Of a DNA stretch of 64,000 bases, positions 59,227 through 64,000 are shown piece after piece (the stretch's first letter is position 1; each line of letters opens with the position of its first letter). The stretch comes from Rhizophagus irregularis. Its lineage: Eukaryota > Glomeromycota > Glomeromycetes > Glomerales > Glomeraceae. The stretch is taken from the NCBI RefSeq assembly GCF_026210795.1, contig NC_089459.1, positions 1,984,001 to 2,048,000 on the forward strand. Direction: 5' to 3'. The position numbers and the translations under genes were made by a program. The notes under the pieces were generated by a model that was given only the letters and a program-made list of their open reading frames with translations, was not told where the DNA came from and searched no databases.

Positions 59227-60988
59227 TCAATTTTTCAAATAATCACATCCCAAACATATTATAATATCAGGAGTATTTCTAAAAGTGCATTTAGGACAAT
59301 CCCAATGAAATGGGTCAGAAATTAAATCGTCAACATCAGGTTCAGGCAAGTAAGATGACGTGTCATTATCGGGTGGTCTTTCAGTAAGACAGACATCACA
59401 TTGCGAAGCCATTGGACGATTTATAAATGTGCATTGTGAACAAGTCCACTGAGAGCCTTTCATACCTGGTAATTTTTCGGTTGGTATTCCGATTGGAGAT
59501 GATTTTGATGTTGTTGCTTTAACATTTGGTCGCGTGGTTGTTGAACCAACAGTTGGTTTCTTTATCACGGGTTCAGGCAAGTAAGATGACGTGCCATTAT
59601 CGAGTGGTCTTTCAGTAAGACAGACATCACATTGCGAAGCCATTGGACGATTTATAAATGTGCATTGTGAACAAGTCCACTGAGAGCCTTTCATACCTGG
59701 TAATTTTTCGGTTGGTATTCCGATTGGGGATGATTTTGATGTTGTTTCTTTAACATTTGGTCGCGTGGTTGTTGAACCAACAGTTGGTTTCTTTATCACG
59801 GGTTCAGGCAAGTAAGATGACGTGCCATTATCGAGTGGTCTTTCAGCAAGACAGACATCACATTGCGAAGCCATTGGACGATTTATAAATGTGCATTGTG
59901 AACAAGTCCACTGAGAGCCTATTGGAGATGATTTTGATGTTGTTGCTTTAACATCTGGTCGCGTTGTTGTTGAACCAACAGTTGGTTTCTTTATCCCAGA
60001 ACGATTTTGTTCACTTCCACACCAAAAATTATCTCTTGTTCTTCTTTCAGCTGCCATAGCAGCTAATTCCCTTGTAGGTAATCCATATCCTCCACTACTA
60101 CCACCCAATCTTCTTCCACCATTTGTCATTATTCGTTCAGTCTTTCGTCTTTTTTCAGCTGCTTCTAATGCTTTTTGTCTAGCCAAGGCTGGTGAAACAT
60201 TATGTGATATTCCTTCACCAACACGTTTTCCATCGCTAAAGAACCCTCCACCAGTAAATCCTTGAGTTAATAAAACGTCATATTCATCATTTAATTCATC
60301 AAGAAGGTTATAAAATGATGAATCATGTGGACCGAATTTAATATGTGTTAATCTAAAAAAAAAAGGTGAATTTTTTTAATAAAATGGGACAAATAACGTA
60401 AACACTATTTGTACTATAAATATGTACTCGTGCAACATTGTTTCGATTAAATGATCAAAATCATAAAATCGGCTTTGGTTATAATGCGGACGTAATCTTA
60501 TACATATTTTTTGACCATGATTTACGTTAATACCTAAAGTACGAGTAAAAGAAAAGAAACGAGTTTTAATGAAAATTATAATAATAAGAAATTTTCAAAA
60601 AAAAAATACTAACCGAGTAAATTTGCTTGATCGGGTAAAAATTCTTCCAAAGAACCTACGCGCCAATTTCGATTGTTCATTATAGGTATTACCTAATAAG
60701 GTAAAATAGCAAAAATAACTTCATATTCATAAGTCGAATTAAAGAAAAAAAAAACGCCAATTAAGAAGAAATAATTGTAGACTTTGTTTTTTTCTTCTTT
60801 TTTTTTTAATAAAAACCAATTTTTTTTTTTTAAATAATAATAAAAACCAATTTTTTTTTTTAAAAAAAATAAATTTTATTGCAAGTTACATGAGAAGCTA
60901 GTTTTTTCAATAAATTTAAGGCTTCTTCATGGTTTGAAAATTGAGTAAGTGAACGAAAATTTCTAATTCGATCTTCTCCTATACTCAT
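59227..60988 (-). CDS. WSS1: WLM-domain metalloprotease with RanBP2 zinc fingers (Wss1-like)
   Basis: Wss1/SPRTN-type proteases degrade proteins crosslinked to DNA. Exons from 60,988 encode MSIGEDRIRNFRSLTQFSNH, then VIPIMNNRNWRVGSLEEFLP, then LGINVNHGQKICIRLRPHYN, and the zinc site MLHELTHIKFGPHDSSFYNL (HExxH...GxH). The intron falls inside the codon for the catalytic Glu. The next part, LNDEYDVLLTQGFTGGGFF, is also typical WLM. The C-terminal half carries three near-identical RanBP2 fingers (WTCSQCTFINRPMASQCDVC) and one diverged finger (WDCPKCTFRNTPDIIICLGC). RanBP2 fingers often bind ubiquitin or RNA; they replace the SUMO- and Cdc48-binding tail of yeast Wss1. Its start is 193 bp from that of MDM12, on the opposite strand. 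Confidence 0.92.
59340..59998 (-). repeat. Tandem 231-bp repeats encoding zinc-finger units
   Basis: Near-identical units start at 59,340, 59,571 and 59,802 (period 231 bp, 77 codons); the third is shorter because a segment around IPTEKLPGMK is missing. Each encodes one RanBP2 finger plus a Ser/Thr/Pro linker. Low divergence shows recent amplification. Confidence 0.9.
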
Positions 60989-61181
60989 ATTTTTGAGAGG
61001 ATAAGTATTTCGGAGTGAAAACAAAGAAATAAAGTACGATTACATAAACTGAAAACAATGGTTTTTATATGTACCGATCTAACATGTGATCGGTGACTCG
61101 AAAATCATAATATAAATATCAGATCATTCCAAACTTTCATTATCATTCTTCTTTTTTTTTTCCCTCTTATCTATTATATTA

Positions 61182-62864
61182 ATGTCTTTTGATATATTTT
61201 GGGATAAACTTGATAAACAAGTAGCACAAAAAGTTCAAGATATAATAAACGAACAATTTCGAACTTCAAATAATAAACCTTCTTTTATAGGTGATATAGA
61301 AATATCAGAATTTGATTTTGGTACGGTACCGCCGTCAATTGAAATTATTGATGTTACAGATCCTTTTCCAGAATTTTATTTGCCTGATAATACAGTTGTA
61401 GATGTTGATGCTAAATCTGACTTGTCAGAATCAGGTGGAAATGTGAATGGAGTTGGAAGTGGTGTAAGAAATGGAAATGGTGGTATAGGAGGTGGAATTG
61501 GAGTTGAAAGAGTAAGAACGAGAGAAAGTGTAGTTAATAGTGAACAACGAACGTTTCACCATAATAATTCATCGTCATCTTTTACTCGATCAAATCCGCT
61601 TAACAATAATAATAACAATAATAATAGGTCATCCCCATTTACACCACCGATAACACCTATTAATAGGTCATCATCATTTACAACTACACCAATAACACCT
61701 ATTAATAGATCATCACCGTTTACAACTGCACCTATAACGCCTGTTAATAGGTCATCACCGTTTACAACTACACCTATACCGCCTATTAATAGGTCATCAT
61801 CATTTACAACTACACCTATACCGCCTATTAATAGGTCATCATCATTTACAACTACACCTATAACACCTATTACGCCCATCATTTCACCATCAATTGTTAC
61901 AGATTCATCAGTAGATTATTTAAATTATCAAAGGCAACAACAAAGATTACGAGAACAAGCAAGAAATGATGAGATTCCATTACATTTAAGAGAAGATTAT
62001 AAAGATTACAATATTCAAATAGATGATCAAACACAATATGAACCTTCAAATTCGGAAGGAGAAGAAGTACCATTAAAACAAGATACTGATGCACAAATTC
62101 ATATAGAAGTATCATATAAAGGAAATATGAAAATGGTTATTTGTACAGAATTATATATGAATTATCCTAGTTTAATGTTTATGAGTTTACCCGTTAGGTT
62201 GACTATAACTGGATTTGAATTTTCTGGTGATTATTATTTTTTAAATTGTTTGTAATTTTGTAATTTTTTTAAAGGAAGAATGATGATGGACATTGGTTTT
62301 TTCATTTTCCTTGTGAATTATAATTGGGATCTTTGGAATTATCCATTGAAATTATCTCTGTGAATTATCCATTGAAATTATTTCTGTGAAATTAACCTTG
62401 GAAATTATTTATTCTTGGAAATTATTCTTGGAAATCATTGAAATTATTGATAATTATTAGCTACAGCAGTTGTCGCGTATCTACGAAATCGAGTTAATTT
62501 TTGTTTTTTGGAACCAAAGAATCCCGAAGAAAGGTATCTATAAAGTGTGTATGTGTTTTTAAATTTAAAATGTATTAAAAAAAAAAAAAATATTTTTTAA
62601 AAGTCATTTAAAAGAAGTTTATATCGAATCTGAAATAGGGGATAAAGAAAAACAAGGTTTATACAATAATAATGATCAATGAATTGTTTAGTTAACACAT
62701 ATATTATATATATTATATTAACTATATTAACTTTTTTTTTTATTAATACTTTTCTTTTAGTTTTGAAGAATGTTGGAAAATTAGAAAAATTTATTATTGA
62801 TCAATTAAGAAAAATAATTGATGAAGATTTTGTATTTCCAAGTTATCATTCCATTGAACTATGA
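61182..62864 (+). CDS. MDM12: ERMES complex subunit Mdm12
   Basis: Mdm12 is a cytosolic SMP-domain lipid-transfer subunit of the ER-mitochondria encounter structure. Four exons (61,182-62,226; 62,461-62,533; 62,604-62,656; 62,761-62,864) join to 424 residues. N-terminus: MSFDIFWDKLDKQVAQKVQD, then FIGDIEISEFDFGTVPPSIE and VTDPFPEFYLPD, all diagnostic. C-terminal SMP part: IHIEVSYKGNMKMVICTELY, SLPVRLTITGFEFS, AVVAYLRNRVNFCFLEPKNP, IESEIGDKEKQVLKNVGKLE and IDEDFVFPSYHSIEL. The middle is a long low-complexity loop (Gly/Asn run, then repeats of NRSSPFTTTPITPI), longer than usual. The small exons 2 and 3 are assigned by frame and homology. Confidence 0.93.
61624..61872 (+). repeat. 42-bp tandem repeats inside MDM12
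   Basis: Six units, mostly 42 bp, encode NRSS(P/S)FTT(T/A)PI(T/P)P(I/V). The insert lies between the N- and C-terminal parts of the SMP domain, where a disordered loop is tolerated in this family. Confidence 0.88.
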
Positions 62865-63011
62865 TGATGATGTAAATTATGTATTATCAAAAAATTATTA
62901 AAGTAAGTTATTGTATTATAATTAATAATTAAATTAAATTAAATTAAATTAGATTAAATAAATTAAATTGATTAATACTAATTACTTATTTTCCGATCTC
63001 TTTTTTTTCAA

Positions 63012-63597
63012 TTAAGGATTTATCTTGTGCAATACACCTATTTACAAAAAAAAGAAAAAATAATTAATTAAATATGATATATATTTAAGATGTATTAAAA
63101 AATTTGAAAGATACATTACTATCCAATATAAATGCAGTTAATCCCCAAATTTCAAATCCATTTGGTGCTTCAAATATCTAAAAAATAAATAAATAAATAA
63201 ATAAAAAATATAGAATATTTTCAAACTTTTTCTTTTAAACAAAATATCTTCCATTCCCTTTTTTTAAATAATAAAATAAATACGTACGGGATATTTAAGT
63301 TTTGAATTACTAAACCTTCCCCATTTACTTTTATCATGATTTAATAATTCCTTTAAAGTAACGCTAAATACACCATATACTTCATCATGATTAAAATTAA
63401 TTTTATTGATATCAATTGGATATTTAATAAATCCAACAAACGGATATATTTTCATTGTTCTGTCTTTATTTGGCATTGTTGAATCTCGTCCCAGTATATC
63501 AATTTGAGAAGGGGGGATACCTATCTCTTCATAAGTTTCCCTTAATGCTGTTGATTCCAATGAAGGATCTGTTAAATCTCTTTTTCCTCCGGGAAAA
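63012..63597 (-). CDS. Nudix hydrolase, CoA-diphosphatase type (partial, 5' end not resolved)
   Basis: The exon starting at 63,597 opens with FPGGKRDLTDPSLESTALRE followed by TYEEIGIPPSQIDILGR. This is a Nudix box of the CoA pyrophosphatase (Pcd1/NUDT7) kind, where PGGK.D..D and ALRE..EE are fixed. Then KIYPFVGFIKYPIDINKI, EVYGVFSVTLKELLN and IFEAPNGFEIWGLTAFILDS. I end it with VLHKINP after a GTAATG intron; a read-through alternative would stop at 63,085. Pcd1 enzymes cleave CoA and oxidised CoA in peroxisomes. The upstream exon(s) lie beyond an AG acceptor at 63,598, past a tandem repeat and perhaps past the window edge. Confidence 0.8.
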
Positions 63598-63603
63598 CTA
63601 TAT

Positions 63604-63943
63604 AACAGGATTTGAATAGATTAATAAGATTGGGAAGAATAATAAGATTGGGAAACAAGCATTTAAATTTGAATAGTGAGATTAAGATGGGGAAACAAGT
63701 ATTTGAATTTGAATAATGAGATTAATAAGATTTGGAAGAATAATAAGATTGGGAAAAAGCATTTGAATTTGAATAGTGAGATTAAGATGGGGGAAACAAG
63801 TATTTGAATTTGAATAATGAGATTAATAAGATTGGGAAGAATAATAAGATTGGGAAAAAGCATTTGAATTTGAATAGTGAGATTAAGATGGGGAAACAAG
63901 TATTTGAATTTGAATAATGAGATTAATAAGATTGGGAAAAGCA
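63604..63943. repeat. Tandem repeat at the right edge
   Basis: About three imperfect copies of a unit of roughly 115 bp, itself made of shorter parts such as GATTGGGAAGAATAATAA, AAGCATTTGAATTTGAATAG and GAGATTAAGATGGGG. It probably lies within an intron or the 5' region of the Nudix gene. Open frames across it are by-products of the repeat. Confidence 0.85.
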
Positions 63944-64000
63944 TTAATGACGACCATAAGAAGAGATCGGATGAATTAATAAAATGATTTTCGATTTGAT

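Noticed and set aside
61556-61882. Minus-strand frame with GVVVNDDDLLIGG-type repeats
   Set aside because: It is a shadow of the 42-bp repeats within MDM12.
63663-63944. Minus-strand Leu/Ile/Phe/Lys-rich frame at the window edge
   Set aside because: It is generated by the tandem repeat and has no protein-like composition.

Overview
The window reads as nuclear DNA of an AT-rich, intron-rich filamentous fungus. Fungal-type genes (QCR10, the ERMES subunit MDM12, ARC1, a WSS1-like protease, APA2-type Ap4A phosphorylase) are split by many introns, mostly under about 150 bp with GT..AG ends. Low GC, expanded paralogue clusters, FAR1-type and kyphoscoliosis-peptidase-like genes and abundant decayed repeats suggest an early-diverging fungus, most likely an arbuscular mycorrhizal (Glomeromycotina, Rhizophagus-like) species. 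That placement is inference; there is no rRNA or mitochondrial marker in the window.

Left part (about 0.7-22.2 kb): compact housekeeping block. It holds cohesin RAD21 (-), RSM22 (+), UMP-CMP kinase (-), a tiny mitochondrial membrane protein (-), QCR10 (+), a FAR1-type regulator (-), mitochondrial bL17 (-), Ap4A phosphorylase (+), a transglutaminase-like protein (+), ARC1 (-) and mitochondrial uL13 (+). Several pairs share short divergent promoters and many products are mitochondrial or translational.

Middle (about 22.4-36.4 kb): the most unusual locus. Six tandem, same-strand paralogues plus one decayed inverted copy encode an unrecognised family: a variable N-terminal tail, one membrane segment, a short linker exon ending in a Leu-Pro motif, and a helical domain of about 210 residues. 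One member (25,307-29,121) has a large tail built from many very short phase-0 exons that arose by repeated duplication of exon pairs with their introns. Another member shows a frame disturbance that an alternative splice donor could bypass.

Next (37-42.5 kb): a TLC-domain membrane protein and Mediator subunit MED9, followed by a second MED9 copy in which nearly all differences are C-to-T or G-to-A, a RIP-like signature, inside an extremely AT-rich island.

Right part (42.6-64 kb): three copies of a small PPPY/FCS-type cysteine-rich protein with a C-terminal membrane tail; a diiron (heme-oxygenase-like) protein; about 7 kb of decayed material including a broken gag-like fossil; a tandem segmental duplication pairing the cysteine-rich gene with a WLM (WSS1) metalloprotease, intact in one unit and decayed in the other; MDM12; and a partial CoA-type Nudix hydrolase running into a tandem repeat at the window edge. 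I saw no tRNA, rRNA or CRISPR.
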